7,464 nucleotides of DNA from Selenomonadaceae bacterium. Lineage in GTDB: Bacteria; Bacillota; Negativicutes; Selenomonadales; Selenomonadaceae. Shown here in pieces: positions 1 through 6,290 of the stretch. Made by a program: the position numbers and the translations under genes. The notes below the pieces were generated by a model. That model was not told where the DNA came from. It saw only the letters and a program-made list of their open reading frames with translations, and ran no database searches. Where the stretch lies: assembly GCA_017445435.1 (NCBI GenBank), contig JAFSUE010000284.1, positions 1 to 7,464 of the forward strand, given 5' to 3'. Numbering within the stretch: the stretch's first letter is position 1; every line of letters starts with the position of its first letter.

Positions 1-62
1 ATGTCCTTAACCATCATTCTCATAAATGCCGCGTCGTCAACGACCAACACTCTTGCTGCCAT
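1..62 (-). CDS. cheY: CheY chemotaxis response regulator, 5' end only (truncated by the window edge)
   Basis: Only the first 20 codons and two bases are present; the gene continues past the left edge. The peptide reads MAARVLVVDDAAFMRMMVKD, which is the first beta strand and acidic pocket of a receiver domain. The paired Asp at residues 9-10 normally helps bind Mg2+ next to the phosphorylated Asp, which lies outside the window. The family role is to carry the phosphoryl signal from CheA to the flagellar switch (FliM/FliY) in the cytoplasm. The ATG at 60-62 is preceded by GGGAGAG (70-76, minus strand) seven bases upstream. The fliM-fliY-cheY neighbourhood is the usual place for cheY in Bacillota. 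Another single-domain receiver cannot be excluded from 20 residues, but context and the VLVVDDAAFMR signature make CheY most likely. Confidence 0.85.
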   Translation of the reverse strand, partial: MAARVLVVDDAAFMRMMVKD

Positions 63-127
63 AAAACATCTCTCCCATAAAAGTTTAAATCCTTAAATCA
101 AAAATTTACTAAAGCAGAATACAAGGC

Positions 128-156
128 ATTATACCCCATATGCAAAAAAACGGCAA
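128..156 (-). promoter_or_regulatory. Sigma-A type promoter for cheY
   Basis: On the minus strand the -35 is TTGCCG (151-156), then exactly 17 bp, then a perfect -10 TATAAT (128-133). Transcription would start near 121, leaving a leader of about 60 nt before the cheY ATG. The promoter lies in the 125-bp gap after the glycosyltransferase gene, so cheY and anything downstream can be expressed independently of the upstream flagellar operon. Called from sequence match only. Confidence 0.7.
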
Positions 157-187
157 GATTTTTTTAGACATTAGAATTTTTCTTTAA

Positions 188-2131
188 TTATTTAATGAGT
201 CCAGCGTCATGTAAGGCTTTAACCCAAAGTTTTCCAGCATTATCGGAATCAATTTTCATTAACACCTCTACAGCTTGCTTGAAATACGGCTCATCTTTGT
301 AGTATTCGGTAAAAATTTTTTCACTACCGTACAAAGAAAAATCTACTGCACCCATTCTTGAAAGCGAATAATACTTAACGACATGTTCTTGGAATATCCT
401 AAATTTTTCTCTAGATAATTCTTCTTTGGACATACCAGAATATTCATTAAGTATATCATTATAGTTGCCAACGAAAGTTTGAATATAATTGCCAGAATAA
501 CCTGGACCTGAATGTTTAAATCCAGGTGGCATAAGATCGCCTGCTACAATATAAAAATTTGGATGATTTTTTAAAATCTCAAATTGAAGATAAACATGAT
601 TAAAGCCAGAAGCGTTACATTTGTCTGGTTGAGCCATTTCAAAAATAGATGATTTATTTAAAATTACAAGCGATATCCACGTAGTCCAATAAGACATGAT
701 ATTCATGTATTCAGATATAGTTGTTCCGTGAATAATTTTATAATCTTCACCAGCATTGCGCAAACCTATAACTCCGCATGATTCGTCTTGAGAAATGATA
801 TTTAGAACTTTCTTCCAAACGTCATTTCGGATGATGTCATCATCACCGTGAGTTATTACAAACTTTCCACGAGCGGCTTTATAAATCTCGAAAAAATTTC
901 TAGTACCACCAATATTTTCAATATTCTTATTGTAGCGTACACTTCTGTACGTTTTAATGAAAGGCTTTACTACTTCCCCTGTATCGTCTGGCGAATCATT
1001 GTTAGAAATATAAATCTCAACGCGTGGATCATTTCCCCAAACTGGACATAAATGCCCCAAAAGTTGTTGAAGAAGTTCACTTCGATTATAAGTTGGTATA
1101 CCTATTGTCAACAACGGCGAATTTTCACGAACAGAAATTCTTTTCGGCGAACTGAAAATATTGTCGTCAAGCCCCGAAGCTATGACTTGATTAAAATCTG
1201 TGGCATAGTCAACGCATAATGACGAAATACTATCCCGCGTCGAAATGAATACGTCTGCTATAGGAAGAAACTCCAAGTGAAAATGTTCATCTAAATTAAC
1301 TACAATGACATTGACAGTTGGCAAACCCATTTCATTTTTAAGCGCTTCTGCACGCGAAGAAATTTTTCTAATCGCCGAATCGTCTAAACAACCGATAATC
1401 AAGCAGGACTTTTCAATTTTCTTGTAATTACGGATATATTGAGTGAGTACCCTTTCCCAAACTGGATTATCAGATTTAATGTCTGCTAAGGTAAAGTAAA
1501 TTTTAATGCCTGCGCGTTTTGCCGAAAGTAACTTTTCATTAGCTGGAATTGGAATGTTGGGAACGTCAAACTTTTCAGCAAAATTTTTAACATCTTCCAT
1601 TAAAGATAAGCGCGTTTCAAGTACATCTTTATTCCAGTACCACCACTTAATTTTTTGGAGCTTGTCAATTATATCGGCGGTAAAGCGATATTTGATAATC
1701 CTAGCTGGATTTCCCGCAACGATAGCATACGGCGGAACATTATCACGTACGACAGAATCATCTTTGACAATTGCGCCGTTACCAATGACTACGCCGCCAA
1801 AAATTTTACAGCCGCGCCCAATGCTAACGTCATTTCCAATTATAACTTGTCGATGAAGTTCATCAGTTCGGCTTGAAAAATTTTTAAACCTATAATTGGC
1901 AACAGCTAAACTTTGCTTTCCAGCTATAACAAAATTAGTTCCTTCGCCTATTGAACTGTACCGCCCAATCAGCACGTGAACAGATCCGTCAACGTCATCT
2001 ACTTCAATAAAGCCTTCGCCGTAAGATTCCGTGCCTAAAGTTATGGCGTGAATTTTATCTACGTCGCCAACGAAAACTTCAGCAGGCATTGTGTCTGAAT
2101 TGTAGAAATGACCGAGATTTAAAGTTGGCAT
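188..2131 (-). CDS. Acyltransferase (left-handed beta-helix, XAT-like) fused to a family 2 glycosyltransferase
   Basis: Predicted 647-residue cytoplasmic two-enzyme protein with no signal peptide or membrane span. Residues 1 to about 185 resemble xenobiotic/CatB-Vat type hexapeptide acyltransferases: ITLGTESYGEG near 30, IGRYSSIGEGT at 55-65, IIGNDVSIGRG at 97-107, AGNPARIIKYRF at 139-150 and IKWWYW at 161-166. The residue aligned with the catalytic His of Vat(D), aligned from memory, is Gln73. Residues about 200-330 form a less recognisable alpha/beta region, perhaps Rossmann-like. Residues 340 to about 560 are a GT-A family 2 glycosyltransferase: LLTIGIPTYNR at 340-350, ISNNDSPDDTG at 375-385 and a DDD metal/sugar-nucleotide motif at 430-432. 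The gene sits between fliY and cheY, so modification of flagellin or another surface glycan is a reasonable inference, but substrate and donor are unknown. The last third of the protein is encoded by more AT-rich DNA than its neighbours. Confidence 0.85.
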   Translation of the reverse strand: MPTLNLGHFYNSDTMPAEVFVGDVDKIHAITLGTESYGEGFIEVDDVDGSVHVLIGRYSSIGEGTNFVIAGKQSLAVANYRFKNFSSRTDELHRQVIIGNDVSIGRGCKIFGGVVIGNGAIVKDDSVVRDNVPPYAIVAGNPARIIKYRFTADIIDKLQKIKWWYWNKDVLETRLSLMEDVKNFAEKFDVPNIPIPANEKLLSAKRAGIKIYFTLADIKSDNPVWERVLTQYIRNYKKIEKSCLIIGCLDDSAIRKISSRAEALKNEMGLPTVNVIVVNLDEHFHLEFLPIADVFISTRDSISSLCVDYATDFNQVIASGLDDNIFSSPKRISVRENSPLLTIGIPTYNRSELLQQLLGHLCPVWGNDPRVEIYISNNDSPDDTGEVVKPFIKTYRSVRYNKNIENIGGTRNFFEIYKAARGKFVITHGDDDIIRNDVWKKVLNIISQDESCGVIGLRNAGEDYKIIHGTTISEYMNIMSYWTTWISLVILNKSSIFEMAQPDKCNASGFNHVYLQFEILKNHPNFYIVAGDLMPPGFKHSGPGYSGNYIQTFVGNYNDILNEYSGMSKEELSREKFRIFQEHVVKYYSLSRMGAVDFSLYGSEKIFTEYYKDEPYFKQAVEVLMKIDSDNAGKLWVKALHDAGLIK

Positions 2132-2137
2132 AAAATT

Positions 2138-2143
2138 TCCTTT
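2138..2143 (-). promoter_or_regulatory. Ribosome binding site that fixes the glycosyltransferase start
   Basis: AAAGGA lies six bases before the ATG at 2129-2131. An in-frame ATG at 2144-2146 would add five residues (MKGNF), but it has only A/T-rich sequence upstream and its own second and third codons make up this Shine-Dalgarno element. The shorter start is therefore preferred. Confidence 0.7.
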
Positions 2144-2183
2144 CATAAAAATTTTTAACTTTAACGAAAAAATATTTCACACT

Positions 2184-3533
2184 TTAAGCAAGTTTAGCGG
2201 CGCGTTCAGCAGGAGTTGCAATTTCCGTAATGCGAACGCCGAAATTTTCATCAATAACGACAACTTCACCTTTCGCCAAATATTGCCCATTAACTTGAAT
2301 TTCTACAGGCTCACCCGCCAATTTATCAAGCTCCACGATTGAGCCGTTAGTAAATTCCAAAATTTCCTTGATAGATTTTTTCGTCCTGCCAAGTTCAACC
2401 GTAATTTGCAACGGCACATCCAAAATCAAGCCGATATTCGCTTCATTGACTTGAACAGGCGTTGTCGACAGCGGCATAAACTGCGCGGGCGACACTGGCA
2501 TATTCGTTACAACATTTGTCTGCCCATACTGCTGATAAGGTGGCGGTTGAGGCGGATATTGTTGCGGTGGATAAGGTTGAGGCGGATATTGTTGCGGTGG
2601 ATAAGGTTGAGGCGGATACGGTTGTTGCGGTGGATACGGCTGTTGCGGATAAGGTTGTTGTGGCGGATATTGATCTTGAGGAGGAGGACCATATTGCGGC
2701 GGAGGTGGAGCAGGAGACGGCGCGGCACTTTGTGGAGGAGGTGTAACAGGTTCAGGAGCTGGTGTAGGCTCAGGCGCGGAATCTGCAGACGGTTCATCGA
2801 AGTCACCGCCCATTAAAGCGCGTACCATTCCTTGTGCAACGTTAAGCGGCAGAATCTGCATAATTTCGCTGTCAATCAAGCCGTCAACTTCCATTCGGAA
2901 GGAAACGCGCACGATTGGATCAGGATTTTTTATAAGTTCGTCGATAGCATCTTCCTTGCCAAAGTCCACAAGGTTTACGATAGGCGGCGAAATGTCAATT
3001 TTTTTATTAAACATTTGTGACAGGCTAGTTGCAACTGCGCCCATCATTTGGTTCATTGATTCGCCAACCGCGCTCATATGAATTTCGCTTAAACTTGTGT
3101 CAGGGTTAGTACCGTCGCCGCCCATCATCAAGTCCGCGATAATTGCCGCGTCATTAGCTTGAATTGCCAGTACGTTGTTCCCTTCAATACCGACGGTGTA
3201 TCCAACTTCAACGATAATGAACGGCATCGGATAACTTTCCTTGAGTATGCTCATCATCGCTACGGAAACTGTAGGCGTCGTAATGGAAACTTTATGATTT
3301 AAAAGCGTCGACAAAGTGGTAGCCGCACTACCCATTGAAATATTTCCAATTTCGCCGAGCGCGTCTTTTTCTATGTCACTTAAAATTCCGTCAAGGTCTT
3401 GTGCACTAGGTGGTGGCACATCACTAGACGGTGTACTGTCCTCAGCCGAATCTGACGGAGTGTCGTCATCGCCAGCCGCCGCCGCATTGAAAAGTGCTTC
3501 AATTTCGGCTTGAGAAAGCATTTCATCACTCAT
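2184..3533 (-). CDS. fliY: FliY, flagellar switch protein with CheC-type CheY-P phosphatase domain
   Basis: C-ring protein of Bacillota that replaces FliN and dephosphorylates CheY-P at the switch. From the ATG at 3531-3533 it has 449 residues. Residues 6-15 (LSQAEIEALF) match the CheY-P binding peptide also seen at the start of FliM. Residues about 47-245 are a CheC-like domain with both active-site motifs intact: D57/E61/N64 and S154/E158/N161 (pattern D/S-x3-E-x2-N). Residues about 249-340 are a long Pro/Gln/Tyr-rich linker with repeated YPPQ(Q)P units. Residues about 365-440 are a FliN/SpoA domain (NIGLILDVPLQITVELG, then VVVIDENFGVRI), which docks in the C-ring. A TTG directly before the ATG is in frame, but the ATG is the better start. 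An AGG element five bases further upstream is a weak ribosome site. The gene follows fliM by about 100 bp. Confidence 0.95.
   Translation of the reverse strand: MSDEMLSQAEIEALFNAAAAGDDDTPSDSAEDSTPSSDVPPPSAQDLDGILSDIEKDALGEIGNISMGSAATTLSTLLNHKVSITTPTVSVAMMSILKESYPMPFIIVEVGYTVGIEGNNVLAIQANDAAIIADLMMGGDGTNPDTSLSEIHMSAVGESMNQMMGAVATSLSQMFNKKIDISPPIVNLVDFGKEDAIDELIKNPDPIVRVSFRMEVDGLIDSEIMQILPLNVAQGMVRALMGGDFDEPSADSAPEPTPAPEPVTPPPQSAAPSPAPPPPQYGPPPQDQYPPQQPYPQQPYPPQQPYPPQPYPPQQYPPQPYPPQQYPPQPPPYQQYGQTNVVTNMPVSPAQFMPLSTTPVQVNEANIGLILDVPLQITVELGRTKKSIKEILEFTNGSIVELDKLAGEPVEIQVNGQYLAKGEVVVIDENFGVRITEIATPAERAAKLA
2545..2690 (-). repeat. Tandem repeat encoding the Pro/Gln/Tyr-rich linker of FliY
   Basis: A 30-bp unit occurs twice with no mismatch (2545-2574 and 2575-2604), and the array then decays into shorter 12-18 bp variants up to about 2690. 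Each full unit encodes ten residues of the YPPQQYPPQP type. Near-perfect DNA identity, not just protein similarity, points to recent expansion by slippage or recombination. The array causes open frames on the opposite strand, which are not genes. Confidence 0.9.
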
Positions 3534-3541
3534 CAAAACCT

Positions 3542-3603
3542 GCGCGGCTTACATCCTCATTACGCATTACGAATTACGCATTACGAATTGAAAAATGCCG
3601 CGC
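3542..3603 (-). repeat. Inverted repeat enclosing the fliM-fliY intergenic heptad array
   Basis: GCGCGGC at 3542-3548 and its exact complement GCCGCGC at 3597-3603 are separated by 48 bp that contain the 3559-3588 heptad array. In the leftward transcript the second arm directly abuts the AGG preceding the fliY start, so folding could affect fliY translation. A seven-pair stem with a long loop is modest evidence. It may be chance in a locally GC-rich patch. Confidence 0.4.
3559..3588. repeat. Heptanucleotide tandem array A (attacgc/attacga)
   Basis: Four consecutive 7-bp units alternate attacgc, attacga, attacgc, attacga (3559-3586), followed by a partial unit. Seen another way it is a perfect 14-bp unit repeated twice. 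It fills the 105-bp gap between fliM and fliY and contains no supported gene. Confidence 0.85.
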
Positions 3604-3638
3604 GCGTCACTTCCTTTCATTAATTATAGTTGCTGAAA

Positions 3639-4667
3639 TTATTGATATTCCATTTCTTCAAATTGCGGCTGATCTTCCTCATCTTCATCAGGATTTACAA
3701 CACGAGTAATTTGTACCGCCATTCGCTTGCCGAAAGTTCCAGGTCTGCAATAAAATTTTGCATTCGAGCCAACGCGGCAAGGGAAGTCATCTTTAACCTT
3801 AGTATTAAGTTGCAGTACGTCACCAAAGCCAAGCGTCAAAAATTCTTTAATGGTAATTTGCACTTCGCCAACTTCAACGACGAACGGAACTTGCGTAGTA
3901 TTCAACTTTTCGCGAATAATATCGTAATGAATGTCGCTATCTTCTTTAGAAATTGACGACGCCACCCAGAAAGTTGTTGTCAACTTCGACATAATCGGTT
4001 CAAGTACAAGGTACGGAATGCAAACATTCATCATACCTTCAATTTCGCCAATTTTCGCCTGTATCGTGACGATAACAACCATTTCGCTAGGCGTAACAAT
4101 CTGCGTAAACTGCGGATTTGATTCTGTCGTCTCCAAGAAAGGATTTATCGTTGCAACATTCGCCCATGCTTCTTTGAAGTTGACCATAGCCGCATTGATG
4201 AAACGGCGCATAACCGCATCTTCAATTTCCGTCAATACGCGGGCTTTCATTGCCGTATTACCGTCGCCGCCAAAAACTCTGTCGATAAAAGCAAAGGCAA
4301 GGTCTGTACCAACTTCAAAAATTATGTTGCCTTTGAGTGGCGGAACGCCTAAAACGCTGATAACGCTGGGATTCGCCATTGACTGAACAAATTCTTGATA
4401 GGTGAGCTGTTCAACAGACGCAACGTCAACGCTTACCATAGTTCTTAGGTGCGTGCTAAGGTACGTATTCAAAAGGCGCGTAAAACTTTCATGCAACATG
4501 TAAAGAGTGCGTATTTGGTCTTTAGAAAATTTATCAGGGCGCTTGAAGTCGTAAGTTTTAATTTTGCGGGTATCTTCATTTTTTATTTCTTCGGTATCGA
4601 CTTCGCCGCTATTGACTGCCGCTAGGAGTGCATCTATCTCCGCTTGGGACATTACGTCGCCCGGCAT
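3639..4667 (-). CDS. fliM: FliM, flagellar motor switch protein
   Basis: Cytoplasmic C-ring protein that binds CheY-P and transmits the rotation switch to FliG and FliN/FliY. Length is 342 residues, normal for the family. Residues 6-15 (MSQAEIDALL) are the N-terminal CheY-P binding peptide. The CheC-like middle domain runs from about 45 to 235 and includes VFGGDG at 131-136 and the highly conserved stretch NPFLETTESNPQF at 175-187, followed by QIVTPSEM. A C-terminal SpoA-type domain spans about 250-324 (VEVGEVQITIKEFLTLGFGDVLQL), followed by an acidic tail. The ATG at 4665-4667 has GTGAGG upstream with seven bases between. It lies 86 bp after fliL and 105 bp before fliY, all in the same direction, so the three are probably co-transcribed. 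Confidence 0.97.
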   Translation of the reverse strand: MPGDVMSQAEIDALLAAVNSGEVDTEEIKNEDTRKIKTYDFKRPDKFSKDQIRTLYMLHESFTRLLNTYLSTHLRTMVSVDVASVEQLTYQEFVQSMANPSVISVLGVPPLKGNIIFEVGTDLAFAFIDRVFGGDGNTAMKARVLTEIEDAVMRRFINAAMVNFKEAWANVATINPFLETTESNPQFTQIVTPSEMVVIVTIQAKIGEIEGMMNVCIPYLVLEPIMSKLTTTFWVASSISKEDSDIHYDIIREKLNTTQVPFVVEVGEVQITIKEFLTLGFGDVLQLNTKVKDDFPCRVGSNAKFYCRPGTFGKRMAVQITRVVNPDEDEEDQPQFEEMEYQ

Positions 4668-4690
4668 ATTCTCGCCTCACTTTTTTTAGT

Positions 4691-4732
4691 CAGTAGTTAG
4701 TAGTCAGTAGTTAGTAGTTAGTAGTTGATAGT
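4691..4732. repeat. Heptanucleotide tandem array B (c/tagtagt)
   Basis: Five exact 7-bp units with C or T in the first position (cagtagt, tagtagt, cagtagt, tagtagt, tagtagt; 4691-4725) and one degenerate unit (tgatagt, 4726-4732). The array occupies much of the gap between the fliL stop and the fliM start. No stem or T-run terminator is visible, so it is unlikely to be a terminator. Confidence 0.85.
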
Positions 4733-4753
4733 TTTGACCTAAACGCTAAATTA

Positions 4754-5275
4754 CTACATCAGGAGAAAACTTGTAATGTAAACGTCGTAGACAGCCGCAT
4801 TGCCAAGTTCAGCGTTAAGCGCTTCTTTAAGTTGCTTTTTCAAGTCAGCTTGTTTTTGAGCGTCAAAATCTTCAAGCGCTGCTGAACGTAAAAACTGCGT
4901 CGTAATGTCCATAACTTTTATTTCCGCATCAGGCTGGAACGTTCCAGTTTCTTCATTAATGACGGATTTTTTACCAGGATTCATTTCAAGTATAATATTC
5001 GTCTTTAACATTTTGCCATTGCGTGAACCGCCGACGTTTACTAAAATTCCTTCCTTAGGATCACCAAGTTTTATGAATACTCCAGAATCATGCGGCTTGT
5101 TTTCGTCGAAATCTTCCTCCGACGCCGCATCAGCCATCATCTGTTTCATGACGAAAGTTGAAATTCCTACCGCCAGTACAAGCCCAACTAATACCAACAC
5201 TACAATTAAAATTATAGGCGACTTTTTTTTAGGCTCCTCAGCAGCAGATTCAACTTCCTTTTCTTCTTCAGCCAT
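4754..5275 (-). CDS. fliL: FliL, flagellar basal-body associated protein
   Basis: Single-pass inner-membrane protein of 173 residues that surrounds or supports the MotAB stator and helps torque or stator stability in species studied. The acidic and lysine-rich cytoplasmic N-terminus (1-19) is followed by a clear membrane segment at about 20-42 (IILIVVLVLVGLVLAVG). An extracytoplasmic domain follows with GVFIKLGDPKEGILVNVGG at 65-83 and the characteristic C-terminal end VYDVYITSFLLM. Start ATG 5273-5275 has GGAGG at 5285-5289 with suitable spacing. The gene ends with tandem in-frame stops TAG TAA. It follows flbD by 16 bp. motA/motB, often near flbD and fliL in Bacillota, are not in this window. 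Confidence 0.92.
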   Translation of the reverse strand: MAEEEKEVESAAEEPKKKSPIILIVVLVLVGLVLAVGISTFVMKQMMADAASEEDFDENKPHDSGVFIKLGDPKEGILVNVGGSRNGKMLKTNIILEMNPGKKSVINEETGTFQPDAEIKVMDITTQFLRSAALEDFDAQKQADLKKQLKEALNAELGNAAVYDVYITSFLLM

Positions 5276-5291
5276 AATTCACTACCTCCGA

Positions 5292-5489
5292 TTAGAATTT
5301 CAAGGCGCGGCGGTACTTCATCACACGGCGTACAACTTCTTCTGCCGGCTCTTCAACGATAATTTTTTTGTCATTCATCAGCGTTATCACCGTGTCAGGC
5401 GTTTCCTCAATGGTTTGAATATGATCGGCGTTGAGGATGAACTTGCCCATTTTTTTTGATTCAGAGTTAAACCTTGTAAGTTCAATCAT
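5292..5489 (-). CDS. flbD: FlbD/SwrD family small flagellar protein
   Basis: Predicted 65-residue cytoplasmic protein, normal length for the family. It begins MIELTRFN and contains the family core FILNADHIQTIEETPDTVITL followed by an Asn-Asp-Lys-Lys turn and a C-terminal basic helix (VVRRVMKYRRALKF). Compared with typical members it has a few extra residues (SESKKM) between the first strand and FILNA. In Bacillus subtilis the homologue SwrD raises flagellar power; no enzymatic role is known. The ATG at 5487-5489 is chosen because GGGGAGG (5497-5503) lies seven bases upstream; a start further upstream would swallow this site. It is the first gene of the leftward flagellar cluster here, divergent from bioY. 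Confidence 0.9.
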   Translation of the reverse strand: MIELTRFNSESKKMGKFILNADHIQTIEETPDTVITLMNDKKIIVEEPAEEVVRRVMKYRRALKF

Positions 5490-5584
5490 TTTAAAACCTC
5501 CCCACAAAAAATTTCGCTACAGACTATAAATAATTCTTTCAAGATAATTTTCACTTTTCGCCGCGAAATTTTAAAATCCTTCAT

Positions 5585-5613
5585 ATTTTCCCAATTATTA
5601 CCCGTTACGTCAA
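5585..5613 (-). promoter_or_regulatory. Weak candidate promoter for the flbD-fliL-fliM-fliY operon
   Basis: On the minus strand TTGACG (5608-5613) is followed after 17 bp by GAAAAT (5585-5590), a poor -10 with four of six consensus bases. It would give a leader of roughly 90 nt before flbD. No convincing sigma-28 (TAAA/GCCGATAA) site was found in the gap. A promoter must lie in or to the right of this region because the next gene is divergent, but this exact site is uncertain. Confidence 0.3.
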
Positions 5614-5639
5614 GTGAAAAATTTTTTCGCTTAAAATTT

Positions 5640-5671
5640 TTGGTAACCATTTTTATTATTGACGTTGACAA
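5640..5671 (+). promoter_or_regulatory. Possible BirA (biotin repressor) operator upstream of bioY
   Basis: TTGGTAACC (5640-5648) and CGTTGACAA (5663-5671) form an imperfect inverted repeat separated by 14 bp. The remembered BirA consensus in bacteria is two halves of the type TTGTWAACC and GGTTWACAA with a 14-16 bp spacer. The left half differs from TTGTTAACC at one position, the right half from GGTTAACAA at two. The site covers the -35 region of the bioY promoter, as expected for a biotin-dependent repressor. The binding protein is not in this window. Confidence 0.45.
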
Positions 5672-5687
5672 ACACTTTTTTTATAAT
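5659..5687 (+). promoter_or_regulatory. Sigma-A type promoter for bioY
   Basis: TTGACG (5659-5664), 17-bp spacer, perfect TATAAT (5682-5687). Transcription would start near 5694, about 38 nt before the bioY ATG. A second TTGACA directly after the -35 is too close to the -10 to serve. The promoter overlaps the candidate BirA site. Confidence 0.75.
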
Positions 5688-5731
5688 TCTAACGAAGAAT
5701 ATTTTTAGACGACGCAGAGGAAGGAAATTTG

Positions 5732-6283
5732 ATGAAAGCATTTGAAACAGAAAGAATTAAAACAGTTGACTTGACAAAAATGTCAATGTGCGTTGCGTTA
5801 TGTTGTGCGGCGGCGTATATTTCATTTCCGTTGCCATTCACGCCAGCACCAGTTACAGCGTCAACTCTGGTATTGAGTTTGACGGCATTTATTTTGACGC
5901 CAAGACAAACTTTCACGGTGATTTTAATTTACATTTTATTGGGCGCGGCAGGAATGCCAGTCTTTGCAGGCGGCACGTCAGGAGTTGGAAAACTTTTTGG
6001 ACCGACGGGCGGATTTATTTTAGCGTGGTTGATAAGCTATCCAGTTTTAAGTGCAGTTAAAGGAGCGACGCCAAATTTCACGCGCTACGTTATCGCGGAT
6101 TTATTGACGGCAACGCCAATAACTTACATCGGCGGCTTAATCTCAATGTACCTTGTCATGGAAGTTTCAATAGGTCAAGCGCTTTCAATGGCGGTGTTGC
6201 CGTTCATACCAGGCGGCGTGATGAAAACTTTAGCGGCGGCATTTATCGGCGTTAAATTAAATTCAATGAAAATTAACAGCTGA
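5732..6283 (+). CDS. bioY: BioY, biotin-specific S component of an ECF transporter
   Basis: Integral membrane protein of 183 residues that binds biotin and works with the shared EcfA/EcfA'/EcfT module (not in this window) or, in some species, alone. About six hydrophobic segments are visible. Family motifs are FPLPFTPAPVT (32-42), GMPVFAGGTSGVGKLFGPTGGF (motif at 74-95) and FIPGGVMK (158-165). The last motif normally reads PGDxxK; here Asp is replaced by Gly162 while Lys165 is kept. The ATG at 5732 is used because AGAGGAAGGA (5716-5725) lies six bases upstream; a TTG directly before it is in frame but worse placed. Single-gene unit: its own promoter in front and a terminator behind. Probably regulated by biotin through the candidate BirA site. 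Confidence 0.93.
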   Translation: MKAFETERIKTVDLTKMSMCVALCCAAAYISFPLPFTPAPVTASTLVLSLTAFILTPRQTFTVILIYILLGAAGMPVFAGGTSGVGKLFGPTGGFILAWLISYPVLSAVKGATPNFTRYVIADLLTATPITYIGGLISMYLVMEVSIGQALSMAVLPFIPGGVMKTLAAAFIGVKLNSMKINS

Positions 6284-6290
6284 AAAAATA

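Noticed and set aside
1506..1876. Rightward frames opposite the acyltransferase coding region
   Set aside because: The leftward protein has clear family motifs throughout, and the rightward frames have none.
2406..2816. Long frames on both strands with Arg/Leu- or Val/Asp-rich repetitive proteins
   Set aside because: They are other-frame readings of the repeat-rich linker DNA of fliY; low-complexity composition and no start signals.
3567..3620. 17-codon leftward frame beginning MKGSD between fliM and fliY
   Set aside because: No ribosome site before its ATG and its second half is array A; the AAAGGA inside it resembles a ribosome site but is followed by no suitable start.
4691..4732. Heptad arrays considered as CRISPR or as terminators
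   Set aside because: Units are 7 bp with no spacers, and there is no GC stem followed by a T-run, so neither fits.
5486..5671. 61-codon leftward frame ending in an ATGA overlap with the flbD start
   Set aside because: It starts at a TTG with no ribosome site, covers the candidate operator and promoter region, is very Lys/Ile rich and has no recognisable motif. The four-base overlap is probably chance.
5504..5731. Riboswitch or sigma-28 promoter in the flbD-bioY gap
   Set aside because: The bioY leader is only about 38 nt and no conserved riboswitch element is visible. No TAAA-N15-GCCGATAA match was found on the leftward strand.
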